Assembly (NCBI GenBank): GCA_947646735.1
Contig: CANTFK010000270.1
Location: 372,001-436,000, forward strand
DNA length: 64,000 nucleotides
Direction: 5' to 3'
Source: Peronospora farinosa
Lineage: Eukaryota; Oomycota; Peronosporomycetes; Peronosporales; Peronosporaceae
Positions 20,872 through 31,121 of this stretch are shown here, in pieces. The notes under the pieces are model-generated. The model was given only the letters and a program-made list of their open reading frames with translations, searched no databases and had not been told where the DNA came from. Each line of letters opens with the position of its first letter. Positions within the stretch are counted from its first letter, which is position 1. Made by a program: the position numbers and the translations under genes.

Positions 20872-22064
20872 TTTAAGAAATTTACTTACGTATACTAATA
20901 ATATCGATGTTAACACCTAAGGTAGTGATTTCGAATATGAGAGATTTAAGCAGGTACCCCCTAGCCATCGCAACCACCGCGACTGCTGGCGGTCACATCT
21001 GTCGACATCTTTTCATTATCGATACTGCCATTTAGCAACGTATTAATTCTTTCTTGTCCGTAAAGCCTACACGAACGTGAAAGCCCCTGATTCCGCAACT
21101 TGCTGTGATCTTTGTAAACCTAGTTTTGTCGAGGGAAGTGTGACAGAACCAGGCGCGTCACATCAGCGGTGCTACCATTTTTATGTAGTATCATACATTG
21201 ATGGTGACAAATGAACCTTCTACTTTTGCAGCTATACATGTAATCAGTCTTGCTTATAGCAACGATCTGGGGTAGCTCAAAGTGATATGAACGCTTAATC
21301 TACGTGCACATTTTCTATCCATATGGCAGTCTGGGGATGTTGTGCTTATTTCTCTTCCACAATCGGATCTTGTAACGCTCGCAAGTGTATAGACCGGGCC
21401 ATTAAATCCTTTGGGCCCTCTTTATACTTATGAAGTGGGCCACTTTGTGGCGATAAACACTTCAAACTGAACGTAAAAGTGAGTTGTCGCCACGATTTTG
21501 ACTTCCACAATACAGGACAACATGTTCTCCAGTGTGACTACCAGCAACACGTTATAAACGCAGTCGTACAAAACCACGAGATCGTATGGTTTGAGCTGGG
21601 TAGCCACATTGTACTGCCTACAACCCGCTCGTCCAAGACAATATTGCTTTCTGTTGTAGGTTTATCAGTAGCTTACATTGGGACGGAAGTCGTCAGTGTG
21701 ATCGTAAACAGTAGGACGACATGATTGGAAGTGATACAACTTTCGTTTAGGGTTTTGACTGTGTGGATTGTCATCGAGTGTGTAGCAGCAGACAGTATGG
21801 GCTTTTGTAAGACTAATGGTGGGGATACCAAGAGCAAAATTAGGGGCATGTGGTTGATCGGTATAATAGTGCATCGATGGGCTAAAGTATTCAGTTCAAA
21901 AGTGACAAAGTGGGACAGAACGAGTGACAGGTTATCCATCAGCGGATTCCACTTATCTTTCGCTACTTCTTCTGGAAATCACGATCAAAATGGATCAATT
22001 GTATATCCATACACTTTCAGCCATGATGTATCACAAGTGCATCTAGTTGACCAGAAACTAGCTT
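20872..22064. other. Interval of about 1.2 kb with no clear gene
   Basis: Several short frames occur, including one of 143 codons on + at 21725-22156 that overlaps the lactonase gene on the other strand, but none has a family signature. A hairpin-capable pair GTGGCGA/TCGCCAC lies near 21446-21495. I see no gene here. Confidence 0.5.
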
Positions 22065-23216
22065 TTAATACTCTGCAACGTAAAAGCTCACAGGTCCATC
22101 GATCGCGTACGAATTGCCAGTGTACTCGAGTGCACCAGTGGCACCATCTACCTTGAACACGTACATGTCATGCGAGCCCTCGTTCCCCACGATGAGCCAA
22201 TCTTTGTAAATGATGAAGCTTCGAGGTGTCACACCACGCGACTTCGTCCAACTGAGAGCCTTCAGTGTACCATCTGCGTTGACCTTGTAAGCAACAATCG
22301 AGTTGTCACCGCGGTTCGAAACATACACGAATTTTCCGTTACTCGAGAAGTGAATATCAGCAGCAGTGTTGGTGTTCGTGAAACCGGGAGGCAGTGTCGT
22401 AATTTCTTGTAGAGCGGGACTAGACAGCAACTCCGCATCATCGTTGATTGTGTACACGCTAACGGTGTTGGATAGTTCGTCCGTGACGTACACAAAGCCT
22501 CCGTTGGGGTGGATGACCATGTGACGAGGTCCGGATCCCGGCGAACTTTTGACAGTCTTAAGACTATCCAACGTCTTCTTTGTCTTGTCCAGCTTGTACA
22601 GGAGAAGCTCGTCACCTCCTAGATTGGCGGCAATGATTTTGCTGGAGTTGAACAGCCACGCGGTACTGTGAATGTGGCCTATAGCTTGCTGGTCCATGAC
22701 GACCTTACTACCAACGGGAAAGTTCTGGTAAAAAGTTTGAGCGCCGACAGAGCCATCAGCATTGAGCGGGAACAGCGACAGACTACCTACGTAGTTGGCA
22801 ACGGAAACGAAATCCTCCCGAGGGCTCAGTGCCAAGTGAGCTGGGGATCCACCCTTCATCTGCTGCGAGTTGAGAACCTTTAAGGTACCGTCCGACTGCA
22901 GAGTCATCGCCGACACGTGCCCAGTAGTAGAACCACGATTTAGAGCGTAAATGACCCGCTCACCCTTCGAAAATTTCTTGGTTGAGCCCTGGACGTACGT
23001 TGGGTTCAAGCCCTTTTCCGCAAAAGCGAGTGGCGTGATTCCGTAAGGCACGAGGGATCCATCGGCCGTGTTAAGCTTAAAAGTGTTGATGCCGTTGGCA
23101 GTTTCCTTGGTCGATGTAGCAACAAACAGAATTGATTGCGTGGTTGACTGTCTCGTAGCAGCAGCAGCAATAGCCACGACGGCAACGAGGCAGATAGAGA
23201 CACTCGCGAGACGCAT
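22065..23216 (-). CDS. Secreted lactonase-like beta-propeller protein, copy 1
   Basis: 383 residues, ATG at 23216. A signal peptide (about 1-20, ending IAAAA) is followed by a seven-bladed propeller of the 6-phosphogluconolactonase/3-carboxymuconate cyclase type. Recurrent blade motifs are seen, such as SVANYVGSLSLFPL, HPNGGFVYVTDELSNTVSVY and SSNGKFVYVSNRGDNSI, with PRHM near the centre. Bacterial relatives hydrolyse lactones; the substrate of the secreted oomycete forms is not known to me. It is a tandem paralogue of the gene at 23748. Secretion is inferred from the signal peptide. Confidence 0.85.
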   Translation of the reverse strand: MRLASVSICLVAVVAIAAAATRQSTTQSILFVATSTKETANGINTFKLNTADGSLVPYGITPLAFAEKGLNPTYVQGSTKKFSKGERVIYALNRGSTTGHVSAMTLQSDGTLKVLNSQQMKGGSPAHLALSPREDFVSVANYVGSLSLFPLNADGSVGAQTFYQNFPVGSKVVMDQQAIGHIHSTAWLFNSSKIIAANLGGDELLLYKLDKTKKTLDSLKTVKSSPGSGPRHMVIHPNGGFVYVTDELSNTVSVYTINDDAELLSSPALQEITTLPPGFTNTNTAADIHFSSNGKFVYVSNRGDNSIVAYKVNADGTLKALSWTKSRGVTPRSFIIYKDWLIVGNEGSHDMYVFKVDGATGALEYTGNSYAIDGPVSFYVAEY

Positions 23217-23747
23217 GCTGACAGTTGTCGGGTTCGGTATTGGTGGGCTCTAGTTGTCAAATGTGATAGTGGTCGTGCCGTCATCATGCACTATCCTATC
23301 GTATTGTCGAACCTCGACATGTAATTCTAGCCACTGCAAAGAATCCAGTCGTTCTGACTCCCTGCCATTCTCAAGATCATCCGTCCGTATGCACTTCATT
23401 CATCTGCAATCGATTACAGCGAGTGTGCGTTCTTCATGAATTCTACTGAAGCGAGAAATTGTACCTTCATAAACGATGGAGATGTAGCTTCCTTATGTTT
23501 TGTTTGCACTTCTCGTTGTGAAGCGAGTTCGATACGATATATTAAAGCACTTTGACAGCAAGTAAGACAGAATCATAACATGTAGACACATGCATCGGTG
23601 ATTTACGTTCAATGCGTTCAAGTGTTGACTACTGTTTGTACTAATGCATATAAATAGCCGCAGCGGAGAGACACAACCAGTGATGTCAATTGCTTGGGAC
23701 TTTGCGCTGCAGATGAATCCGGGCAAAACTGTAGCGTGTTTCACCTT
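23217..23747. promoter_or_regulatory. Interval between the two lactonase-like genes
   Basis: About 530 bp. Just upstream of copy 1, on the minus strand, ATCACATTTGACAAC (about 23254-23268) is a candidate initiator. The remainder should be the 3' region of copy 2. No gene is seen. Confidence 0.4.
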
Positions 23748-24929
23748 CTAAAACTCTGTGACATAAAGGCATACAGCCGTACCAATCTCATACTTGTTGC
23801 CCGTGAACGAAAGCAACCCCGTTTCGCAGTCCACTTTGAACACAAACATATCGTTCGAGTTCTGGTTGGCCACAATCAGATACTTCCCGGTAATCACGAA
23901 GCCACGAGGACCCGTCCCTCGGGTTTTCTCCCATCCAATCGACACGAGGGTACCATCAGTCTCAATCTTGAAAATCGCGATGGAGTCGTGGCCGCGGTTT
24001 GACGTGTACAGGAACTTTCCATTGCTGGACAAATGGATGTCAGCGCTGGTACTGAAGCCCGTAAAGGTACTCGGAAGCGTCGTGATTTCTTGTAAAGCCT
24101 TCTTTGACATCTTAGGGGCCTCGTTGTGATCGCTGATTTTGTAAACGCTGACAGTATTGCTGAGCTCGTTTACAACGTACGCGATTTTGCCGTTAGGGTG
24201 AAGTGCCATGTGACGTGGTCCAGCTCCATGTGAGCTTTTCACAGCCTCTATTCTCTTTAGCGTCTGCTTCTTTGGTTTCAGCTTGTACTCAATCAATTCA
24301 TCGCTACCCAAGTTTGCGAGAATGACGTGATCCGAGTTTAGTAGCCACGTGGAGCTATGGATGTGGCCTGTGTCCTGCCGGTCCTTGACGACCTTGCTAC
24401 CTTTCAGAAATTCCTCATGGTATGTCTCCTTGCCGAGAGAACCGTCTGGATGGATAGGGAACATCGTGACACTGCCAGCGTAGTTGGAGACGACAACAAA
24501 AGTCTCGGCAGAGTTCAACGAGATGTGGGTTGGTGATCCACCGCGCGTTGGGAGCGTGTTCAGCAGCTTAAGCGTACCGTCGCCATTCAGACTGAGGGCC
24601 GACACGTATCCGGTGACCTTGCCGGGCTCTACAGGGACCACGTCGTCAATGGAGTTCACGGCATAGATCACTTTCTTGCCAGTATTAAACTTCTTATTGG
24701 TGCCCTGGACGTACATGGGGTTGCTTCCTAATACCGTGACCGCCAGTTTTATGAGGGATCCATCGTCCATGATCTTGTACGTGTAGATGCCTTCACCCGT
24801 ACCATTAATCCAGCCCATGTCACGGGTATAGGTTCCAGCGATGAGGATCGGTTGCGGCTTGCTAGGGTTGCTGGCCGCAATGCCGAACACGACAGCCACG
24901 GAGCAGAGGAGGACACTTGAGAGGTGCAT
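23748..24929 (-). CDS. Secreted lactonase-like beta-propeller protein, copy 2
   Basis: 393 residues from the ATG at 24929. The frame is open 19 codons upstream, but that stretch has no ATG and contains the probable transcription start. A signal peptide (about 1-19) precedes a propeller collinear with copy 1: VVSNYAGSVTMFPIHPDGS, PRHMALHPNGKIAYVVNELS, SSNGKFLYTSNRGHDSI, and similar spacing throughout. The two genes share orientation and arose by tandem duplication, but have diverged well. Same uncertainty on substrate as copy 1. Confidence 0.85.
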   Translation of the reverse strand: MHLSSVLLCSVAVVFGIAASNPSKPQPILIAGTYTRDMGWINGTGEGIYTYKIMDDGSLIKLAVTVLGSNPMYVQGTNKKFNTGKKVIYAVNSIDDVVPVEPGKVTGYVSALSLNGDGTLKLLNTLPTRGGSPTHISLNSAETFVVVSNYAGSVTMFPIHPDGSLGKETYHEEFLKGSKVVKDRQDTGHIHSSTWLLNSDHVILANLGSDELIEYKLKPKKQTLKRIEAVKSSHGAGPRHMALHPNGKIAYVVNELSNTVSVYKISDHNEAPKMSKKALQEITTLPSTFTGFSTSADIHLSSNGKFLYTSNRGHDSIAIFKIETDGTLVSIGWEKTRGTGPRGFVITGKYLIVANQNSNDMFVFKVDCETGLLSFTGNKYEIGTAVCLYVTEF

Positions 24930-25965
24930 TTTAAGGAGTGCTTTAAAGTTTGTTGACACACTGCCGCAAATTGAACAGTGAAGCAATTGAAGTGGAGCGT
25001 GGTGGCCACCTTACTCGTGCGTATTTATCTGTACGTCAGTGGAAATGAAAAGTGCAAGACTTTCTCGTTCAGATCCTATGATATCGATAGAAATATCGCA
25101 TTCTCGTACGTCTGCGGTGCTATGCTCCCATCAATTCAGCCTGAGACATCTTTATCAAAGCCGTACGACTTTTAACAGCAGCGAGAAAGCTGATGCGACA
25201 CTGTTTAGAGTGAACGACACCACTGACAACCGTTGACAGTTACAGTTTGTCTATTACATGAGAAAAGTCGGTTTGACTGCTCAACCTACCGAGAAATGAC
25301 GAGCTTAACCGATATAAATACTACTATACACGAAGATAATCTTGGTTGAGTGGGAAAAATTGCTTAAAGTGTGGTAAAGATGGCATGGAACTGGGCGTCA
25401 TCACTGCGGAGTCACCAATATTATTACCAGATGTTGAAGACATAGCCTTAGATCAAGTGTTTATAATGATTGAGTCGTGGAGGGTGCACCTTACCAGCCG
25501 GTACAGTGCAGAATCAATCACGCCGTGTCAAAGTTGGTAGTTGAGGCCGAACAGCTGGGGGCTGCAGGTGTATCACAGGAGACCCGCTATGATCGTAATA
25601 AAAGAAGATCAAACAGCGCCGGCGTGAGAGACCAGTGTTTATATGGTCAAGTGCACGGTGGAGTGCACTCGAATACGTTATCAGCGAGAATGGACATAAG
25701 AGACCCAAAAAGGCCGGGGTCGGTGGAAACAGAGGTCGACGGTACGGGTACGCAGGTGTGTGAACGCTGAATATCTCAAGGTAGCAATTGAAGAAGCTAC
25801 GGGGAGGTTGAGTGAGAGCTTAGCCGATAAAGGAAGCCAGGTTTGTTGATCAGCTGAGTGTAGCTGGCGACTGACTTTTCTCTTGAAGGGTTCTAGCAGT
25901 GTAAGCAGCGCGATACTAGCTGCGTTCAAAAGAAATAAAGCGCGTGCGTAGAATGCAGACGGGAT
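24930..25965. other. Interval upstream of the lactonase pair
   Basis: Contains the promoter of lactonase copy 2 and then about 900 bp in which short frames occur (for example 25346-25540 and 25477-25770 on +) without a recognised family. It may be part of the repeat-derived region to the right. Confidence 0.4.
24963..24982 (-). promoter_or_regulatory. Oomycete initiator plus flanking element before lactonase copy 2
   Basis: The minus strand reads TTCACTGTTCAATTTGCGGC, a close match to the oomycete core promoter (TCAnTyy, then CAWTTTnYY). It lies 34-53 bp before the ATG at 24929, which fixes that start against the longer frame. Confidence 0.65.
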
Positions 25966-26135
25966 CTTCAAAGAAGTTGCCACGTGCTACTAGCACACAC
26001 CTTCAAGCAGCGTAAGGAAGCGGTTAGACCGTCTTACCTCTGCGTGCGGTGATACTGATGTTGATCGGCGCCGGAGTACTATGCCACCGTTGCCAGTTGC
26101 CTAAGCGCACCTCGCAACGAACTTCTAACAAGTTC
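25966..26135. repeat. Diverged fragment of a family A LTR
   Basis: Positions 25966-26135 align with the start of the family A LTRs (GAAGTTGCCACGTGCTAC, AAGGAAGCGGTTAGACCGTC, then CCAGTTGCCT and GCAACGAACTT) with many changes. The rest of the LTR is not seen. It is an old scrap. Confidence 0.65.
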
Positions 26136-26759
26136 TTCATGTTGAAAGTCTTGGTGAACATTCGCGGAGCTAGCGGACTCCTGGGAGCAGTCGCGTGAGC
26201 AGTTATACTGCCGACTGATGCTAGGCAACAGTCGTGTGAAATTAGCACGAAGTAAGATCGAATGCGAGCTGCTATGATCAGGAAAATATTTTTTACTTGT
26301 TCTCTTAATCCCTTTCTCGTGCACAGGTCATTCCAAATTCAACAGGTTATGAGCCTAAACGAAGGGTCTGAGTATTCTGTTGGCAAGGTGCGCACTTCTA
26401 TGACCGGAGGAGCCTCTCGCAAAAGGAGGGACGCTGAATAGGAGACGTCACTGTCCAACATGGAGCGCGTGCTCGCCGCACTTACGCGGTTATAGACGCG
26501 CATGGACACTGTTGAAGGAGCTAGTGTACGCGCGTCAAAATGTTGGCCTGTCTCGCCACGCATGCAGCATGCATAGCCTGGGCGACGAGCGGATGGGCGC
26601 AACGTGGCGCAAGCGGTATTTGCAGGAAGCGATTTTTGTCGCGCTATTAATATCGACAGTGCGCTAGGGCGCACGCCAATGTAGATCGACGAACTGTCCG
26701 GTTGGAAATCGTTTGGAGCTAAAAGTTTTTTTCGGTGCGCCGAAGCACAGGCAAGGTTA

Positions 26760-28694
26760 ATCAAGGTGCGACGGAGGCACAAGCCGCGTTGCACGCACAA
26801 GCGGCAGACCAAGCGCAAGCAGCGTATCAAGCTCAGGCGCATCATTAACCAGCACCGCCCCCAACGTCTTACGCAGACTCTAGCTGTTGCTGGGTCTTGG
26901 TGGGCACCGCGTGTCCAGCGCTCGAGACTCAAAGTTGGTAGTAGGAAAGTTCAGCGGAGTGGAGCAATACAAAGAACTGGGAAGTGGATTTAGCCGTTTG
27001 GTCTACTATTCCTTAAGAATATTGAGATGGCTGAGCTCGGGTGCGGGTACCAGTGGACTGAACCAATTAAGACGAACAAGCTTTAGCATCATCTGAAGGG
27101 AACGGCCTTGCAGTGTTATCAAGCACACAGTAAAGGATGGTGGATGCGTGACCAAAGGTTTGCATAGTTGCTCGAGCAGCTGTGGCTTGCCTTCAAGGTG
27201 AACATCTCCCATCACCAAGCTATGCACCTGTACGGCGCAAAAAAGGTCGCGGATCGAGCACCTGTTATACCTCACGGCACTCGTGCATTCGAGTGAGACC
27301 AGCGAAAAACTTGTACTTGAAAGCGTCGTGAAGCACGCTTCGCCACACTGAAGGTCGCGATCATGGGACAATATGATCTTGGTCCCACTAACTATCTTCA
27401 CCATTCACAGAAAATGTGGCATGGACGCAAGAGATCGAGGATGACGACCGCCCGATAAGGTATCACGTAAAGGGCGTCGTAAATGCAGTGGGCGAAATGA
27501 GAAGATAAAAAGTGTGGAAAACCAGACACATAGCCAGAGAGCGCAAAGTCAAGAAAAAGAAAGACAGCGTCAGTGTTGGTGAGAAGACTTGCTGGGAGCT
27601 TGCAGCGCATGGGGATGCTGTGGACTTGGATCGCTGGGTATCGGACAGCGGTGCAATTGTATGCTTGCTTCGCGACGTGTCGATACTGAAATACGGCGTA
27701 GACTGTGACGAGACTAAGTGGCTACTCCTTTCATACGGTGAACAGCTCAAAGTTACAAAGAAGGGCACTGTGAAGCTTTTCGGTGTTGCCAAAGGAAGGT
27801 GTTCGAGCTTAATCTGAGAAACGTGTATTTTGCACCGATTCTATCGCGTAATTCATATCGTTTGGGATGTTGGCTTAGCAAGGATGCCGCATTAAATTGC
27901 ATCAAGGAGGCATGGTTATTGCAAAGGGCTCACCGTCACAAGTTATGTTTTATCTAGTAATAGATGCAAGCGTGCTGGTGGCAAACCTTTGCTCTCCTCG
28001 GCTACAATAAAAAGACATATTTAGACATAGTGATGAGTGCAATCGCTGGACAATTATTTGCATGAAAATTTCAAGAAGGCACCCTGATGGATTTATACGT
28101 TCGATTTCGCCACGTGTCGTTCGATACCAATTAGCGTATGGCCCGCGTACCCGAGTCGGGTATCAAGCTCACGGACCTTAGGCGCGTGAATTGTTAAACT
28201 TTCGCCGAAGATGACGCCACAAATTTGCGCCAGCCACAGGGAGATGTAGGAAAGAATTCGTCAATCGACCGCGTAGGCGGTATAATTTACAGTGACTTAA
28301 AAGGGCACATCACGCCGCTCGATCGACTCGGCAAACGCTATATGGTCAGCTTTGTGGACAGCAAGGCAAATTACGTGCGTGTGTTTGCGGGAAAAACGAA
28401 AGACCAAGGCCCGAAAAGTTTAATCACCCAATTCTCGCACTTTTCTAGAAGCGCTTCGACTGTCGCGTGCATGTCCTCTGCTGTGATGGCGGAGGTGAAT
28501 ATGCTAGCGTGGACTTGCTGTGCAATCGACAAGGAGAATCTCGTCAAGTGAGTGAAGCTGCAAATAAAGCCAGCAACGGAATAGCTGAGCGTATGCACCG
28601 AACTATAATGATCATGGTTTGATGCATGATCTTTGGCTCTGGCATTGCTCTCACATTTTGGAGGAATGCAGCTGACCACGCCACGTACATCTTG
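26760..28694 (+). mobile_element. Ty1/copia element relic (gag, protease, integrase)
   Basis: In broken + frames: gag with KLVVGKFSGVEQYKELG (about 26930-26990) and GCGYQWTEPIKTNK (about 27040-27080), then a stretch running to about 27500. A copia protease block lies at 27600-27810 (WVSDSGA, KVTKKGTVKLFGVA). Integrase core starts near 28255 (IIYSDLKGHITP, RYMVSFVDSKANYVRVF), with a MHRTIMIMV block near 28590 and WRNAADHATYIL ending at about 28690. There it is cut by the LTR of element A at 28695, and the missing right side is not found after 46636. The order gag-PR-IN with no RT before IN is diagnostic of Ty1/copia. The stretch 26136-26759 to its left shows no confident gene. Confidence 0.75.
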
Positions 28695-29288
28695 TGTAGA
28701 CAGACACTTCTACGAAGTTGCCTCGTGCTACTTAGCACACACCTTCAGCACAAGCAAGGAAGCGGTTAGACCGTCTTACCTTCGCGTGCGAGGGTGGTTA
28801 TGCGGTTGGTCGACTGCTTCAGCAGTCGTACCACCAGTTGCCTCACGCTTAAGTAAGAGTGCAACGAACTTATAAACAAGAAGTCACCGACGTGACGCAG
28901 AAGATTTTTCAGCTTCTCGTGCGTGGTGCTTCGGTGTTAGCAAATTCTAGACTGAGATATATTTAATGAACTATACTTACATATACTTAACTAATGATTG
29001 GATATACATATAGATCGGATACGCGACTCTATAGAAGCGTATGCTGTCACATGAGTTTAAATCTAGATTTAAACTTGCGACTGATGTCCTTCTGATACGT
29101 CGCGATGCCTAGCTTCAACAAGCGTCAACCCTTCCCATATGAATCCATAAATGGATATCACATTCACGAGGGTGGATCACATTTGTGTATCGCACCCAAG
29201 TGACTGGTCAAAAGTAAACATGGATACTTTTAGACCAAACATTAAGTATATTACTTAATGTTTACGTGTAACTAGCTGCCCTGTTACA
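28695..29288 (-). repeat. 3' LTR of element A
   Basis: 594 bp, TGTAG...TTACA. Next to it on the element strand is the purine tract AACGGGGGATGG, a good polypurine tract immediately before the 3' LTR. It differs from the partner LTR by several percent, so the insertion is not recent. Confidence 0.9.
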
Positions 29289-29393
29289 CCATCCCCCGTT
29301 TTAGAACGATTTTTACATTTTGTAAAACATCTCCTAGGAGACAGAAAGACTTGCGAGCCGTTATAAACGCGCCGCTTAGTCTACTCAATTCTT

Positions 29394-30766
29394 ATGCCAC
29401 CGAAACGTGGTAAGGCTGATGGGTCGCCTGCAAAGGCACCCATGCAGTCCAACACTAAGCGAACGCGCCGCAATTTATCGCAGCCGTCGCAAAGCGCTTC
29501 AGGCACTGAGGTGAATCTTCCATCTCACGATAATGTGGATGAAGATCCATCTCTCATTGTAGACTACAATCGAGTACGCCATTGCCATCACCCCAAAGTG
29601 GCGATGAGCATAGTGCATTGATGGGACATATGTCCCCATCATATGAGGCACCCGTCCTTGAGGGAGCGTCTATTCTTCCTGCAAGCGATGGTAAAGCCTC
29701 GTCGCATGCGTCTACGAGCGCAGCGATTAAGACTGAGCACTCTACTTCGAAAGGAGTAGTCGCGACTCAGTCAGCTCCACCGAGTACACGTTCGGCCTCA
29801 CTAGCCCGCCGTAGCAAGGGCGGCTACGTGAGTGGTGGCTTGCCACCAATGTCACCTCCATCTGAGTGGATGAACTCGGATGGGTCTAGTGCAGCGCTTT
29901 TGCAGCGTGCAACTATTGACGCTCATAAATTCTATAGCGTCTTTCCTTTGTGGAAAAAGCAGGGCAAAGCACTTGGTCGTGCTTTCCCAATTCCAGTCGT
30001 GCTGCGTTCTAACGAAACAGCCGACGACTATGAAGCTGAACTTCGGCGCCGTGTTACCTTGCATGAAGATGCAACGAAACAGCGGTCGCAGCGAATCAGC
30101 TTCGCCATGATGCGTGCGCATGAAATCTTGGGTGGTAAGCAACCCTCAATTAATTCTCGCTACGCTTCTTCTGCTAATCCATCCGGACCTAGCAGAAAGA
30201 CGTCAGCTGTTGCTGATTCACATAAGCAGCCACCAGCCCAGTCACGTCGACGCGCAAAGCGTCAATAGGCTCCCATGAGTCAAAGCTCGTTGGGTAAACC
30301 TTCCACTGGACAAGGATTTGGAGCTTTCGCTTCACAAATCGGTGGGTCAACAGCCTTCCGACAAGGAAGCGCGTGTTCTCTTCCGTTTCCACCAACACAG
30401 GTGGCGCCCGATAGAAGTGGCGATTACGCCCACCTACTCGCGGCTGCCTATCCTGCTGCTGTTCAGTCGAAGGATGAGTCCGCTGCGCTGAAGAGGCAGG
30501 TGGCAGATCTCGAGAGTCAAGTCTCACGACTGACCTCGGATATGCGCGATGTGAGGGCGAGGGACCGTCAGGAGTATGACCGCCTGAAGACCCGTTTGGA
30601 CATCTTAGAGCGACTGATGATGAGAGACCCGCGTCAAGCGCGGAGTCCCCCTCGATCGCCGAGTCCTCTATCGCCTAGCTCGTATACGGGGAGCCTCTCG
30701 GATTCCTCGTCGCCTGATCGGCCGCGACGCTCGACTCACAGTCGACTTCACTATCGGTCTCGTTAG
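29394..30766 (+). CDS. Antisense ORF of element A: basic coiled-coil protein (one frameshift, one TAG)
   Basis: On the strand opposite to pol. It starts at the ATG 29394 (MPPKRGKADGSPAKAP), shifts frame near 29580-29620, continues to a single TAG at 30266-30268 and, in the same frame, on to 30766; about 455 codons in all. It has a basic Ser/Thr-rich N-terminus, a middle region with FYSVFPLWKKQGKALG, and a heptad coiled coil (ALKRQVADLESQVSRL to LKTRLDILERLM) before a Ser/Pro/Arg tail. The 5' two thirds lie beyond the chromodomain stop, where the sense strand has no long frame, and the 3' third overlaps the chromodomain linker. Equivalent frames exist in B, C and D. Function unknown. Confidence 0.6.
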
Positions 30767-31121
30767 ATCGATGTGGATATGTGATCTCTTCTGGATCAAC
30801 ATACCGTTTCAGACGACCCACGTAAAATACGGGGTGCGACTTCATATACGGTGGGAGAGTGAGCCTATAGTTTAGGTCTCCAACTTCTTCAACCACTGTA
30901 AAGGGCCCAATGAATCGGGGCAATAGCTTAGTAGTACCACCAGGTAGTACAGAAATTTCATGTTTAGGTAGGGTAGCAGTACTCAATAGCACTTTGTCCC
31001 CCACACTAAAGTGTTCATTGTTTTTGCGACCATGCTGGTCTGCATATTGTTTTTGCTTATCCTGTGCGCTTGAAATTGCGTCACTGAGCTTAATGTGTGA
31101 TGGCTGATCGCTCATCCACAA
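30189..31121 (-). pseudogene. GPY/F module and chromodomain at the end of element A pol
   Basis: From 31121: basic linker, then the GPY/F block (LLPRFIGPFTVVEEVG, HPVFYVGRLKRYVDP). An in-frame TAG follows at 30675-30677, after which the same frame resumes and ends with a chromodomain (FLVGRLLTHR, LQILVQWKVYP, SWEP) near 30200-30340. Chromodomains steer integration towards particular chromatin. The upstream integrase is in another frame, so one frameshift lies near 31100. Confidence 0.75.

Noticed and set aside
21725..22156. 143-codon + frame at the end of lactonase copy 1
   Set aside because: Overlaps the lactonase 3' end in antisense and has no recognisable domain or codon support.
22065..24929. 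RXLR or Crinkler effector candidates near the lactonase genes
   Set aside because: No RXLR-EER or LFLAK motif was seen after any signal peptide in the window.
25346..25770. Possible zinc-ribbon gene (LKCGKDGMELG)
   Set aside because: Only one Cys-x-x-Gly pair, short overlapping frames in two phases, and next to repeat relics; not supportable as a gene.
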